Shown piece by piece: positions 24,000-33,468 of a DNA stretch of 47,885 bases (position 1 is the first letter of the stretch; the number at the start of each line of letters is the position of its first letter). Source of the stretch: an uncultured Clostridia bacterium (lineage in GTDB: Bacteria > Bacillota > Clostridia > Christensenellales > Borkfalkiaceae); assembly GCA_947629575.1 (NCBI GenBank), contig CANREF010000005.1, positions 1 through 47,885 on the forward strand. Direction: 5' to 3'. The translations under genes and the position numbers were made by a program. Below the pieces are notes generated by a model. It was not told where the DNA came from. It made no database searches and was given only the letters and a program-made list of their open reading frames with translations.

Positions 24000-24229
24000 A
24001 TTCAACTCCTGTCTGTTTCCATGCCTGTCTGCTTCTAAGGCCTACCCCCTCGGGGGGAGATGACTGCGCGTTGGAAAACCACGCTTTTCCATAAGCGCCC
24101 ACAATTTGCCGCACACCTGCGGCTTATTGTCTGCGCAGGGCAGACCGCCCTTGGGCGATCGGTTTCATAAGATCCGAAATCAAACCCCTCACGGAAATTC
24201 TTTTGCACACAAAAGAATTTCCGAACTTA
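24000..24229. repeat. Hairpin-dense spacer between hslV and hslU
   Basis: Six or so inverted repeats sit in 230 bp: CGGAAATTCTTTTG/CAAAAGAATTTCCG (14 bp, 24192-24223), CGCCC-TT-GGGCG, GTCTGC/GCAGAC, CCGCA-CACC-TGCGG, GGAAAA/TTTTCC and CCCCC/GGGGG. The first lies just past the hslV stop codon. No T-run of terminator type follows. No reading frame is supported. Confidence 0.65.
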
Positions 24230-24763
24230 TTACACCGTTTCGCAAATGATGTGATCGTTGGTATACACGCAGATCTCCGAAGCGATCTTGAGGGATTTTC
24301 TTGCGATCTCTTCGGCGGTAAAATCGGTGTTCTGCGCGAGCGCGCGGGCGGCCGCGAGAGCATAGTTCCCGCCGCTGCCTATGGCGCAGATCCCCTCGTC
24401 GGGCTCGATGACTTCCCCCGTGCCCGAGAGGATGAGCAGCGTATCCTTATCGGCAGTGATCATCATGGCGTCGAGCTTGCGGCCGATCTTGTCGCTCCGC
24501 CAAAGGTCCGCAAGTTCCACCGCCGAGCGCATGAGATTGCCCGCAAACTTATTGAGCATCCCTTCGAACCGCTCGGAGAGGGAAAACGCGTCGGTGACGC
24601 TTCCCGCAAACCCCAAAATGACCTTGCCGCCGTAGATACGGCGCACCTTGACGGCGGTGTTCTTGAAGACGACGCTCTCGCCCATGGTGACCTGTCCGTC
24701 CCCCGCGATCGCCGTTACGCCGCCTTTTTTTACGGCGCAAATGGTAGTGCCTCTGAATTCCAT
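24230..24763 (-). CDS. hslV: ATP-dependent protease peptidase subunit HslV (ClpQ)
   Basis: HslV is the threonine protease core that works with HslU. After a short leader MEFRG comes the catalytic TTICAV (Thr6 after processing), then [19 protein letters not shown], and the family motifs [22 protein letters not shown] and [19 protein letters not shown]. It is 177 aa long, normal size. A GGAGAG SD lies before the start. In Bacillus the order is trmFO, xerC (codV), hslV, hslU; here xerC is missing. Confidence 0.96.
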   Translation of the reverse strand: MEFRGTTICAVKKGGVTAIAGDGQVTMGESVVFKNTAVKVRRIYGGKVILGFAGSVTDAFSLSERFEGMLNKFAGNLMRSAVELADLWRSDKIGRKLDAMMITADKDTLLILSGTGEVIEPDEGICAIGSGGNYALAAARALAQNTDFTAEEIARKSLKIASEICVYTNDHIICETV

Positions 24764-24829
24764 ATCAGTCTCTCCGAATCAAAATATTTTCTTTTATATA
24801 CCCCAAACACCCCGCTCCGAAACGCGCCG

Positions 24830-26113
24830 TTAAAAAGAATGAGCCTTGAAACTCTCGATCTCCCCGAGAGCGCGCTCCGCCATGAGGCGGTGCTTTTCCT
24901 TTTTGTCCCTCACGTCCATGGGGCGCAGAATGCCGTAATTCGCATTCATCGGCTCGAAATGTCCGTTCGGCGTCGATACATAGCGGGAGAGCGCGCCGCA
25001 GATACAGGTGTCTTCCGGCACATACGTCGCCCTTCCGTTGAGTTTGTTCCACAGGTGTATGGCGGCAAGAAGTCCGCTCATCGCGCTCTCCACATACCCC
25101 TCAACGCCCGTCATTTGCCCCGCAAAATACAACCCGTCTTGCGTTTTAACGGAAAAATCGGCATTCAGAAGGGCGGGCGATTGGAGATAGGTATTGCGGT
25201 GCATCACCCCGTAGCGCAAGAATTCCGCATTCTTCAGCGCGGGGATGAGTGAAAATACCCGCTTCTGCTCGGGAAATTTCAGATTGGTCTGGCAGCCGAC
25301 GAGCCCGTACATCGTCCCTTCGGCGTTTTCCTTTCGAAGTTGCAAAACGGCATACGGGCGTCTGCCCGTTTCATCCGAAAGCCCCACAGGTTTGAAAGTG
25401 CCGAACCGCAGGGTGTCCTTCCCGCGCGAAGCCATAACTTCCAGCGGCATACAGCCCTCAAAGATCTCGTTTTTCTCGAACGTATGCAGTTTTGCGCGCT
25501 CCGCGCCGAGCAATTCGCTCACAAAATTTTCGTATTCCTCCTTGGTGAGCGGACAGTTGATGTAGTCCCCCGTGCCCCTTCCGTAGCGGTCGCCCGTAAA
25601 GGTGTGGGAAAGATCGATGCTCTCGAAGGAGACGATGGGCGCGGAAGCGTCGAAGAAGTGAAGAAGATCTCCCAATTTTGCGCGGATATCCTCACTCAAC
25701 GCGTCCGAAGTGAGCGGCCCTGTGGCGACGATCCCCGCTTGCGGCAGGGTGCATACTTCCGCACAAACGACATGAATATGCTTGCACGTTCTTATGTTTT
25801 CGGTCACATATGCCGAAAATTTCTCCCGATCGACGGCGAGCGCGCCGCCCGCGGGCACGCGCGAAAATTCCGCCGCCCGCATCGTGAGAGAGCCGAGACG
25901 GCGCAGTTCCTCCTTCAGAAGTCCGCAGGCGTTCCCGTACACGTCGTCGCTCTTGAGGGAGTTGGAACATACAAGTTCGGCAAATCCCCCGCTCGAATGT
26001 GCGGGGGAGTACTTTTGCGGTTTCATTTCCACGAGCTCGGTCTCCACGCCGCGGCTTCCGAGAAAGTAAGCCGCTTCGCTTCCCGCGAGCCCTGCGCCGA
26101 CAACTTTGATCAT
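24830..26113 (-). CDS. trmFO: Methylenetetrahydrofolate-tRNA-(uracil-54-C5)-methyltransferase
   Basis: TrmFO is the FAD and folate dependent enzyme that makes T54 in tRNA. The N-terminus IKVVGAGLAGSEAAYFLGSR is the dinucleotide fold, followed by the TrmFO-specific FAELVCSNSLKSDD and YINCPLTKEEYENFV, and later FAGQMTGVEGYVESAMSGLL. It is 427 aa long. The start is the ATG at 26113 that overlaps the topA stop (ATGA). A longer open frame upstream runs through topA out of frame and is not part of the gene. Confidence 0.96.
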   Translation of the reverse strand: MIKVVGAGLAGSEAAYFLGSRGVETELVEMKPQKYSPAHSSGGFAELVCSNSLKSDDVYGNACGLLKEELRRLGSLTMRAAEFSRVPAGGALAVDREKFSAYVTENIRTCKHIHVVCAEVCTLPQAGIVATGPLTSDALSEDIRAKLGDLLHFFDASAPIVSFESIDLSHTFTGDRYGRGTGDYINCPLTKEEYENFVSELLGAERAKLHTFEKNEIFEGCMPLEVMASRGKDTLRFGTFKPVGLSDETGRRPYAVLQLRKENAEGTMYGLVGCQTNLKFPEQKRVFSLIPALKNAEFLRYGVMHRNTYLQSPALLNADFSVKTQDGLYFAGQMTGVEGYVESAMSGLLAAIHLWNKLNGRATYVPEDTCICGALSRYVSTPNGHFEPMNANYGILRPMDVRDKKEKHRLMAERALGEIESFKAHSF

Positions 26114-28323
26114 GCTTTCTTTGCCGTTTTGGTAGCCTTTGCGGGCTTGTAGGAACAATCGCGGTTGGAGCACTTGACGTTCCCCTTCGCGGTCTTGACG
26201 AGGGCGCTGCCGCACGTGGGGCACTTTTCGCCCGTGGGCGGATCCCAGCTCATGAACTTGCAGGCGGGATAGCCGCTGCAGCCGTAGTAGGGCTTCCCCG
26301 TGCGGGAGAACAGCTTCTTGGTCGGTTTTCCGCAGTCGGGGCATACCCCTTCGTACACCACATCCTTCTTGTCCTCTTCATAGGGAAGGGTGGACTTGCA
26401 GGTGGGATAGTTGGGACAGGCAAGGAATTTGCCGAACCGTCCCGTCTTTACCGTCATCATCGCGCCGCACTTGGGGCAGGGGATGTCGGTGACTTCCACC
26501 TCTCCCTCGCTCACGATGTTGGAGCAGGCGGGATAGCCCGTGCAGGCGAGATATTTTCCGTATTTTCCGCTCTTGCGCACCATGGGACGGCCGCATTTTT
26601 CGCAGAGGATATCGGTCAGTTCGTCCCCGTCCGTGCCCGCAAAGCGCAGTTTTTCTTCAAACGGCGGATAGAACGCCGCAATGATCGTGTGCCAATCCTT
26701 GCCGCCGTCCTCGATCTCATCGAGCTTCTCCTCCATGTCGGCGGTAAAGCCCACGTCCATGACGTCGGTGAAGTACTTCATGAGCATGTCGGTGATGCGG
26801 TATGCAACGTCGGTGGGAACCATGTACTTCCCGTCTTTGGTGACGTACTTGCGCTTTCCGAGAACGGAGATGATAGAGGCGTAGGTGGAGGGACGGCCGA
26901 TGCCCTTCTCCTCCATCGCCTTGACCAAGGAGGCGTCCGTGTAGCGCACGGGCGGTTTGGTGAACTTCTGCTCGCCGCCGACCTGTAGCGCGAGCAATTT
27001 GTCCCCTTCCTTGAGCGGGGGCAGCATTTTTCCGCCCTCCTCCTCGTCGTCCTCTCTCTTATCCTGCCAGACGGCGGTGAAGCCCGCAAAGCGCAGCGTC
27101 CTTCCGCTCGCCTTGAGCCCGTAGCCGTTGTTCCCGATCTCGATCTGCATGGAATCGTACTGCGCTTCCGCCATTTGCGAAGCGATGAACCGCTCGTAGA
27201 TGAGCTTATACACATTGTAGTGTTTGCGGTCGAGCATCTTCTTCGCCTGCTCGGGCGTGAGGGTGACGTCTATGGGACGGATCGCCTCGTGCGCGTCCTG
27301 CGCCCCCTTCTTGGAGGCATAATAGTTGGGCTTGGCGGGACAGTATTCCTTCCCGTATTTTTGCGCGATGTAGTCGAGCGCCGCCGCCTGTGCGTCCGAG
27401 GAGATGCGGGTGGAGTCGGTACGGATATAGGTGACGAAGGCGATGTGCCCCTCGTTCTCGACGTCGATGCCCTCATAGAGGTGCTGCGCCATGAGCATGG
27501 TCTCGGGCGCGGTCATGCCGAGCTTGTTGGAGGCGTCCTGCTGGAGCGTACTTGTGGTGAAGGGCGCGGGCGCATGGGACTTTGTGACCGTCTTTTTGAC
27601 AGACGTAACGACATATTCCCCCGCGCCGAGCGCCGCGAGCGCCGCGTCCGCCTGTTCCTTGCAGGCGATCTTCAACTTCTTGCCCTTGTGCTTTTCGAGC
27701 GTGGCGTGGAAGGCGGAAAACCGCTTCGCTTCGTCCTGCAATTCGGCGGAGATCGTCCAGTATTCCTCGGGAATAAATGCCTGTATCTCCCGTTCGCGGT
27801 CTACGACGAGGCGAAGGGCGACCGATTGCACCCGCCCCGCAGAGAGCCCGTTCTGGATCTTATTGTTGAGAAGGGGGGAGAGTTTATAGCCCACGAGCCT
27901 GTCGAGCACGCGGCGGGCTTGCTGGGCGTCCACGAGATTGTAGTCGATACGGCGGGGATGCGCCAAGGCGTTCTGTACCGCCTTGGGGGAGATCTCGTTG
28001 AACTCGATGCGGTTCTCTTTCTCCGCGTCCAGCCCGAGAACGGTCTGCAGATGCCACGAGATCGCCTCGCCTTCGCGGTCGGGGTCGGTCGCGAGATAGA
28101 CCTTTCCCGCCTTCCGCGCCTCCTCCGCGAGCCGCTTGATCGTCTCCTCCTTTCCCGGAGAATTGACATACTGCGGCTCGAAGTTGTTCTGAATGGATAC
28201 GCCGAGCTTTTTTTGGGGAAGATCGCGGATATGTCCGCCCGAAGCGTCCACCCGATATTTCCCCTTGAGATATTTGGAGATCGTTTTCGCCTTGCTCGGC
28301 GATTCCACTATGATCAGATCCAT
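26110..28323 (-). CDS. topA: DNA topoisomerase I (type IA)
   Basis: This enzyme removes negative supercoils. TOPRIM at the N-terminus has MDLIIVESPSKAKTISKYL and ATDPDREGEAISWHL. The catalytic tyrosine is in VTYIRTDSTRIS (about residue 304). The C-terminal region holds four Cys4 zinc ribbons (CEKCGRPMVRKS, CPKCGAMMTVKT, CPDCGKPTKKLF, CPTCGSALVKT) and a Lys/Ala-rich tail. At 737 aa it is a standard Firmicutes TopA. The start is supported by the conserved N-terminus. It overlaps trmFO by 4 nt and follows dprA by 64 bp. Confidence 0.98.
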   Translation of the reverse strand: MDLIIVESPSKAKTISKYLKGKYRVDASGGHIRDLPQKKLGVSIQNNFEPQYVNSPGKEETIKRLAEEARKAGKVYLATDPDREGEAISWHLQTVLGLDAEKENRIEFNEISPKAVQNALAHPRRIDYNLVDAQQARRVLDRLVGYKLSPLLNNKIQNGLSAGRVQSVALRLVVDREREIQAFIPEEYWTISAELQDEAKRFSAFHATLEKHKGKKLKIACKEQADAALAALGAGEYVVTSVKKTVTKSHAPAPFTTSTLQQDASNKLGMTAPETMLMAQHLYEGIDVENEGHIAFVTYIRTDSTRISSDAQAAALDYIAQKYGKEYCPAKPNYYASKKGAQDAHEAIRPIDVTLTPEQAKKMLDRKHYNVYKLIYERFIASQMAEAQYDSMQIEIGNNGYGLKASGRTLRFAGFTAVWQDKREDDEEEGGKMLPPLKEGDKLLALQVGGEQKFTKPPVRYTDASLVKAMEEKGIGRPSTYASIISVLGKRKYVTKDGKYMVPTDVAYRITDMLMKYFTDVMDVGFTADMEEKLDEIEDGGKDWHTIIAAFYPPFEEKLRFAGTDGDELTDILCEKCGRPMVRKSGKYGKYLACTGYPACSNIVSEGEVEVTDIPCPKCGAMMTVKTGRFGKFLACPNYPTCKSTLPYEEDKKDVVYEGVCPDCGKPTKKLFSRTGKPYYGCSGYPACKFMSWDPPTGEKCPTCGSALVKTAKGNVKCSNRDCSYKPAKATKTAKKA

Positions 28324-28358
28324 AAAAATGACTCCCGATTGATTTTTTAAGTTTGAAA

Positions 28359-28375
28359 GCGCACGGAAGGTGCGC
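28359..28375 (-). terminator. Short hairpin between dprA and topA
   Basis: GCGCAC (28359-28364) pairs with GTGCGC (28370-28375) across 5 nt, followed on the minus strand by TTTC only. It is a weak terminator or attenuator in the 64-bp gap. Confidence 0.35.
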
Positions 28376-28387
28376 CCGAAGACACCA

Positions 28388-29446
28388 CTATACGCAGCTG
28401 TATCTGTTCCCGCCCGCCTTTACGACATAGCCTTTGAGTTCGAGCGAAGCGAGGATAGCCGCCATTTGATAGACGGGAATTCCCGCGCGGTCTGCAATGA
28501 CCGCGGCATGGAGTTCCCCCTCTGCCTGCAGAACTTCATATGCGCGCGTCTCCTCTTCTGTGAGAGGCTGACGGACATCTGTCTCCTCTTTGAGGTGATA
28601 GACTTCGAGGATATCCTGTATGCCCGTGCAGACATATGCGCCCCGCTTGAGCAATTCATTGCAGCCGACGCCCTGCGCAGTGCCCGGGTTATAGGGAAAG
28701 GCAAACACATCTCTGCCGAAATCCACCGCGTCGTATGCCGTGATGAGCGCGCCGCTCCGCTCTCCCGCCGAGATGACGAGCGTTCCCTCGGCGAGCCCCG
28801 CAAGAATGCGGTTGCGCGCATGGAAGGAATATTTCTTCGCCGTCTCTCCGGGGAGATATTCGCTGAGCAGAAGTCCCACCCGACGCACCTCTTCCTTGAG
28901 CGCGGCATGTGCCGCGGGATAGCAGGTATCCAAGCCGTTCGGGAGGACGCAGATGAGCTTTCCGCTCATGAGCGCACCCCTGATCGCGGCGCAATCCCCG
29001 CCCTCCGCAAGTCCTGTGACGACGGCAAAATCGCGGGAGAGCCTCTCCGCGATGCGAGAGCCGAGCGCCGCCGCCCACGAGGGTGTGATGCGCGACCCGA
29101 CGATGCAGAATTTCCTCTCCTTCAGAAGTTCCCGCCTTCCCGCGCCGAACATCACGAGAGGCGGGCTGGCGATCTTGAGGGCTTCGGGATAGTCGCAGCT
29201 TTCGACGGTCACCGCAAAATAGCCGCTCTCCTCCAGCTCCGCAAGGAAGCGCTCCAACCGCTCGCTGCGCATGGAAAGCCCTTCGGCAACTTCTTCCTTC
29301 CCGAGCGCCGACAAATAGCGTTCGGGGTGAGAAAAGAGCGCAGACGGAGAGGGAGCCGCCCGAAGCAGGGCGATCTTTTCCCGCGGGTCGAATTCGGTGC
29401 AGGCGTGCAGCCAGATGAGCGCTCTCTCGTCCTCTGTATATTTCAT
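28388..29446 (-). CDS. dprA: DNA-processing protein DprA
   Basis: DprA loads RecA onto incoming single-stranded DNA during transformation. The Rossmann core is clear: FCIVGSRITPSWAAALGSRI, VVTGLAEGGDCAAIRGAL, ICVLPNGLDTCYPAAH, SFHARNRILAGLAEGTLVIS and SGALITAYDAVDFGRDVFAF. An N-terminal helical region and a C-terminal winged-helix (AAVIADRAGIPVYQMAAIL) frame it. The start is the ATG at 29446, four bases after the comM stop; an upstream extension in the same frame overlaps comM and is rejected. Length is 352 aa. The pairing with comM supports a DNA-uptake or recombination role. Confidence 0.94.
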   Translation of the reverse strand: MKYTEDERALIWLHACTEFDPREKIALLRAAPSPSALFSHPERYLSALGKEEVAEGLSMRSERLERFLAELEESGYFAVTVESCDYPEALKIASPPLVMFGAGRRELLKERKFCIVGSRITPSWAAALGSRIAERLSRDFAVVTGLAEGGDCAAIRGALMSGKLICVLPNGLDTCYPAAHAALKEEVRRVGLLLSEYLPGETAKKYSFHARNRILAGLAEGTLVISAGERSGALITAYDAVDFGRDVFAFPYNPGTAQGVGCNELLKRGAYVCTGIQDILEVYHLKEETDVRQPLTEEETRAYEVLQAEGELHAAVIADRAGIPVYQMAAILASLELKGYVVKAGGNRYSCV

Positions 29447-29450
29447 TGGT

Positions 29451-30971
29451 TTACAACTTATCGTCCAAGCGGTAGGAGACCGCCTCGAACACGTGTTTGG
29501 GCAGGATGTTCTCGCTCGAATCGAGATCCGCGATGGTGCGCGATACTTTGATGATGCGTGCGCGCGCACGTGCGGAGAGCTTCATCCGTTCGAAGGCATT
29601 GCGCAAGATGCGCTCGCTCTCGGGGCTGAGACGGCAGAATTCGCCGATCTCCCTCTCCCCCATTTCCGCATTGGTGTTGAGTTCGTATTTCGAGAAGCGG
29701 TTGCGCTGGATGCGCCGCGCCACGTTTACGCGCTCTCTCACGGTGGCGGAGTCCTCGCGGTCCTCGCTCGAAGTGAGATCGTCGTATGAGATATTGTCCA
29801 CTTCCACCTGCAGATCGATACGGTCGAGCAGCGGGCCCGAGATCTTGCGCTTATACCGTCTGATCTCCGCAGGCGTACAGGTGCAGATGAGATTCGCAGA
29901 ACCGTAATTCCCGCAGGGGCAGGGATTCATGCTCGCGCAGAGCATGAACCGCGAGGGATAGGTGAAGGTGCCGCCCGCACGGGAGACGGAGATCTTCCCG
30001 TCCTCGAGGGGCTGGCGGAGCGCCTCGAGCGTGGAGCGCTTATATTCGGGCAGTTCGTCCAAAAAGAGAACGCCCCCGTGCGCAAGGGAGATCTCTCCCG
30101 GATGCACGATGCGGTTGCCGCCGCCGCACATCGAAACGGTAGTCGCCGTGTGGTGCGGGGTGCGGAAGGGACGCTCGGTGACGATCCCCTCTTCGCCGAG
30201 GATGCCCGCCACCGAATGGATCTTGGTGATCTCGAGCGCTTCATCGAAGGCGAGATCGGGCATGATCGTGGGAAGACAGCGCGCGAGCATTGTCTTGCCC
30301 GTTCCGGGAGGGCCGACCATGAGGACGTTGTGTCCTCCCGCGACGGCGATCTCGAGCGCCCGCCGTGCGATGGGCTGTCCCTTCACGTATTTGAGATCCG
30401 CCGAACCCTTTCCGCCGCGCGAGACGGTGTATTCGGCAGTCTCGAGCGGTTGGATGACTTCGATGCCGAGGAGGTGCTTTACGATCTCGAGCAGATTCTC
30501 GGCGGGATAGATCTCCGCACCGCCGAGAAAGCGCGCTTCCTTGGCATTGGCGGCGGGGATGACAAACTTCGTGAAGCCGTGACCCTTCGCCGAAATGAGG
30601 ATGGGCAGAAGTCCCGAGATGGGACGCACGTCGCCGTTGAGGGCGAGCTCGCCCAAAAAGACGATGCCGTCTACGTCCGCGCCGATGAGCTGTTCGCTCG
30701 CCTTGAGCAAACTGATGGCGATGGCGAGGTCGAAGGACGCCCCTTCCTTTTTGAGGTCGGCAGGCGCAAAGTTGATCGTGATCTTGTTCATGGGGAACAA
30801 GAGCCCGCTGTTCTTGAGCGCCGAGCGCACCCTCTCCTTGGATTCCTTGACGGCGGCGTCGGGTAGCCCCACCATGTCGTAGGCGGGAACGCCCTTGTTG
30901 ACGTCCGTCTCCACTTCGACGGGAATGCCGTCGAGCCCGTTGAGTGCGTAACAGATGATTTTTGCGATCAT
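29451..30971 (-). CDS. comM: Mg-chelatase-like AAA+ ATPase ComM/YifB
   Basis: ComM-family proteins are hexameric helicases that aid branch migration in transformation. The N-terminal Lon-like domain (GIPVEVETDVNKGVPAYDMV, VRSALKNSGLLFPMNKITI) is followed by Walker A VGPPGTGKTMLARCLPT, Walker B GVLFLDELPEYKR and a Cys-containing MNPCPCGNYG loop with CTCTPAEI. A C-terminal Mg-chelatase domain ends the 506-aa protein. It is the first gene of the comM-dprA-topA unit. AAAGGGG precedes the start codon. Confidence 0.96.
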   Translation of the reverse strand: MIAKIICYALNGLDGIPVEVETDVNKGVPAYDMVGLPDAAVKESKERVRSALKNSGLLFPMNKITINFAPADLKKEGASFDLAIAISLLKASEQLIGADVDGIVFLGELALNGDVRPISGLLPILISAKGHGFTKFVIPAANAKEARFLGGAEIYPAENLLEIVKHLLGIEVIQPLETAEYTVSRGGKGSADLKYVKGQPIARRALEIAVAGGHNVLMVGPPGTGKTMLARCLPTIMPDLAFDEALEITKIHSVAGILGEEGIVTERPFRTPHHTATTVSMCGGGNRIVHPGEISLAHGGVLFLDELPEYKRSTLEALRQPLEDGKISVSRAGGTFTYPSRFMLCASMNPCPCGNYGSANLICTCTPAEIRRYKRKISGPLLDRIDLQVEVDNISYDDLTSSEDREDSATVRERVNVARRIQRNRFSKYELNTNAEMGEREIGEFCRLSPESERILRNAFERMKLSARARARIIKVSRTIADLDSSENILPKHVFEAVSYRLDDKL

Positions 30972-31024
30972 ATTTTTCCCCTTTGTATCTTACCCCCCTT
31001 GCGGGGGATCTTCCCAAGATCGGT

Positions 31025-33166
31025 TTACGCCGCCAAGCCCCACAAAAATCCCGTAGTGGGAATGGAGAAGGTGACGACGGCAAACACTGCAAATACCACG
31101 ATGAGCGCGGCGAGGCAGACCCACGAGAGCACCTTTACCGCAGTTCCGAGCTTGCCCTCTTCCTTTACGCTTGCCGAGCGCGCCGCAAAGGCGAACAGGA
31201 AGAGATAGGCAAGCAGCATGAACGCAAGTCCGCCCTTCGCGATGAAAGCGGTCACAAGAGACAGGACGAACCCGAGCATGAGCGTGAGCGTAACTGCAAG
31301 TTCGGAAGTGAAGGAAGGACGTCCCTCCTCCGTGCCCTCGGTGCTGCGTGCAAGGCGGATGAGGGCGAGCACAACGCCCGCAATGCCCGCAACGAGCGCC
31401 GCGATCGCCACGAGAGAACCGGTCGCGGTGATCGCCGCAACTTCGCCCGTTCCGCGGAAGAGAACATAGAAGAAGTTCCAGACAGATTGGCTGCTCGCGA
31501 GGAAGTTCTCGCCGATGAAGCCGCCCGCAAACGCCCGCCACATGAAGTAGAATACATTCTTGGTGGGAGAAAGAGGGTCGTCATAGAGCCGCACATAGGT
31601 CTGGTGCAGGGGCAGATAGGAGAGCATCGAAATGAGGAAAGTGCCGATGACAAGGAGGGCGAAGAACACAGCGCACGGAAGCGCCACGCCGATGCGGTGG
31701 GCGTTGAGCGCCGCGCCGAGCTTCTTTCTCGGCTCGGAGACCTTCTCCCCGTCTTCGGGATGAGGGACGCTCTCGTACGCTTCCACCTCGTCGATCGCGG
31801 CATCGAGCGCCGCTCTCGTCTTGCGATACTGACGGACGACGCCCGCCGCAAAGAGCCCGACGAGGAAGACGGTCGGAATGACGAACGCGCCGTTTACACA
31901 GATCGCAGCCGCTCCGAACAGCCCGCCGCAAAGGGCGGGAACGGCGGAAAGGAAGTTCGGCTTTTTCATGCCGTCCTTGAAGAAGCGGAAGGTGAAATAG
32001 AGCGCGGCGGTGAAGAAGCAAAGCCCGATCATGAGCGGAGTGCCGAGATGTCCGAGGCTGAAGCCCGCGCCGCAGAGGGTATAGAGCAGGGCGAAGATGA
32101 AGCCCGCCTTGTCGCTTCCCGCGAGTTTACGCACGAAAAGATAGCCGAATACGAGCACGCCGAAGGAGGCGAGGAAGGGCATGAAGCGCAGTCCGAAGGG
32201 GCTCATGCCGAACATCCCGACGCCGAGCGCGACGAGATCCGTGCCGAGGGAATTGTAGACGGTATCCGCATGATAGTAGGTCTTGCCGTCATGCTGATAG
32301 CGGTAGATGCCCGAAGCGAGATTGTCTCCCTGACGCATTTCGTTAATGGTCATGAGGGTGTAGATCTCCTCCTGCGTATAGCGGTTGAAGGAGGACTGCG
32401 CCGACGAGGGAACGCAGGGGCTGTCCACGATCGCATTGGCGCGCTCCGCAGCCTGCTGATAGGTCTCCCCCGATGCGGGCGGCAATAGCGTCCGACTGAG
32501 ATCGTCCTTGAAAATGACAGACGCATTGAGCGCATACCGTTCGGGAAGCAATTGATTGTCTGCATCCTTCTCCTGCACAACGAAGGCGATCTCGTTGATG
32601 AGAACGTCACAGCCCGTGCCCTTATCTCCGGGGATGGTCAGTTTCCAATATCGATAAGACGAGAAGACCATTTCCTCCGGCTTTGCGAATTTGAATTCCA
32701 CCCAGTTGTAGAGAGCGTCCTTCTGCAGCACAATATTGCTCGATGACTCCTCTTCCGACGCGCTCTCTGCATAGAAGTTTTCAAAATAGACGTCGTTATA
32801 GTTATAGAAACTACTCGATTCGGTCGACCCTCTGGAAAGGCGGATGGCCCCCGGCTTTCCGCTCTCCGCATAGATCGCACCCAAGTTGAAATAGACGGAT
32901 GTGAAACAGAACGTTGTAGCATCTTTGCCACTAAGTTCTTCGGGCAAGGTGACGGAAAGCAAGATGCAGGGCTGCTTGTCATCGGTGTCCTTTTGGGCGG
33001 GGAGCACGTAGCCCTTCCCAGTGGAAGTGGTAGAACCGAGCGTACCCAAGCCGACGGCAAGGAAGGCGAGGGCAAGGATGAGAAAGCCGCGCAGCCAGCC
33101 CGACATTCTCTTGAAAAGGTTCTTGGTTTTGTTCTTGTTCTTCTTCATTGCGGTATCCTTGTTCAC
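31025..33166 (-). CDS. Divergent mannosyltransferase-like (GT-C fold) membrane protein
   Basis: This protein has 713 aa, with one N-terminal membrane segment, an external beta-rich domain (about 60-210) similar to the lipoprotein at 19405-20073 (shared SSSFYNYND-type motif), then about ten membrane helices. The region LVALGVGMFGMSPFGLRFMP and the following helices match PMT-like (GT39) glycosyltransferases. The usual DE-YHxR and HPPLGK motifs read EEIYTL and HADTVYNSLG, so catalytic activity is in doubt. The start is the GTG at 33166 (AAGGA upstream); an ATG 18 nt further in (MKKNKNK) with a better SD spacing is an alternative. A promoter at 33228-33200 precedes it. Confidence 0.75.
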   Translation of the reverse strand: MNKDTAMKKNKNKTKNLFKRMSGWLRGFLILALAFLAVGLGTLGSTTSTGKGYVLPAQKDTDDKQPCILLSVTLPEELSGKDATTFCFTSVYFNLGAIYAESGKPGAIRLSRGSTESSSFYNYNDVYFENFYAESASEEESSSNIVLQKDALYNWVEFKFAKPEEMVFSSYRYWKLTIPGDKGTGCDVLINEIAFVVQEKDADNQLLPERYALNASVIFKDDLSRTLLPPASGETYQQAAERANAIVDSPCVPSSAQSSFNRYTQEEIYTLMTINEMRQGDNLASGIYRYQHDGKTYYHADTVYNSLGTDLVALGVGMFGMSPFGLRFMPFLASFGVLVFGYLFVRKLAGSDKAGFIFALLYTLCGAGFSLGHLGTPLMIGLCFFTAALYFTFRFFKDGMKKPNFLSAVPALCGGLFGAAAICVNGAFVIPTVFLVGLFAAGVVRQYRKTRAALDAAIDEVEAYESVPHPEDGEKVSEPRKKLGAALNAHRIGVALPCAVFFALLVIGTFLISMLSYLPLHQTYVRLYDDPLSPTKNVFYFMWRAFAGGFIGENFLASSQSVWNFFYVLFRGTGEVAAITATGSLVAIAALVAGIAGVVLALIRLARSTEGTEEGRPSFTSELAVTLTLMLGFVLSLVTAFIAKGGLAFMLLAYLFLFAFAARSASVKEEGKLGTAVKVLSWVCLAALIVVFAVFAVVTFSIPTTGFLWGLAA

Positions 33167-33199
33167 GATTTTATATTCCTTATTATATCGCTGTTTTCT

Positions 33200-33228
33200 A
33201 TTCTAACCGATATCCCCCGAATTGTAAA
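33200..33228 (-). promoter_or_regulatory. Sigma-A promoter of the GT-C membrane protein gene
   Basis: TTTACA (33228-33223), a 17-bp spacer and TAGAAT (33205-33200) on the minus strand. Confidence 0.7.
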
Positions 33229-33339
33229 CGGTTTTTCGGCTGTTTTCGGAAAAAATTTTGAGAATTATCGTTTCGAACAAACAATGTACGATCTCCGCAT
33301 CGTTTTTGGATTGTGTTTCACACCGCCGCCCCGCGCTTG

Positions 33340-33420
33340 AAGAATGAGCGCAGAGCAGGATGACGCGGAGACCTTACGTCACCCTGAGCTTGTCGAATGG
33401 GTGACGTCCGTGTTTCGGGA
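33340..33420. repeat. Short dispersed repeat with ACGTCACCC / GGGTGACGT stem
   Basis: GGATGACGCGG followed by ACGTCACCC (33376-33384), TGAGCTTGTCGAAT and GGGTGACGT (33399-33407) forms a 9-bp stem. The same vocabulary (ATGACGCGG, CCTCAGAATGAC) is used in the dnaA-mnmG gap. It fills the 302-bp space between rplS and the neighbouring gene's promoter; nothing else is seen there. Confidence 0.65.
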
Positions 33421-33435
33421 AAAATTCGTGGGCCG

Positions 33436-33461
33436 AAAAAAGCGCCTCCCGAAGGAAGCGC
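33436..33461 (-). terminator. Intrinsic terminator of rplS
   Basis: On the minus strand GCGCTTCC pairs with GGGAGGCGC (33461-33442) across a UUC-type loop, and six T follow (33441-33436), just after the rplS stop codon. Confidence 0.85.
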
Positions 33462-33468
33462 CCCATGC

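Noticed and set aside
25340..26152. 270-codon plus-strand frame over trmFO
   Set aside because: Shadow of trmFO; no homology-like motif, and the trmFO frame carries all family signatures.
30962..32488. 508-codon plus-strand frame over the GT-C gene
   Set aside because: Highly charged antisense shadow with no recognisable domain; the opposite frame has clear membrane helices.
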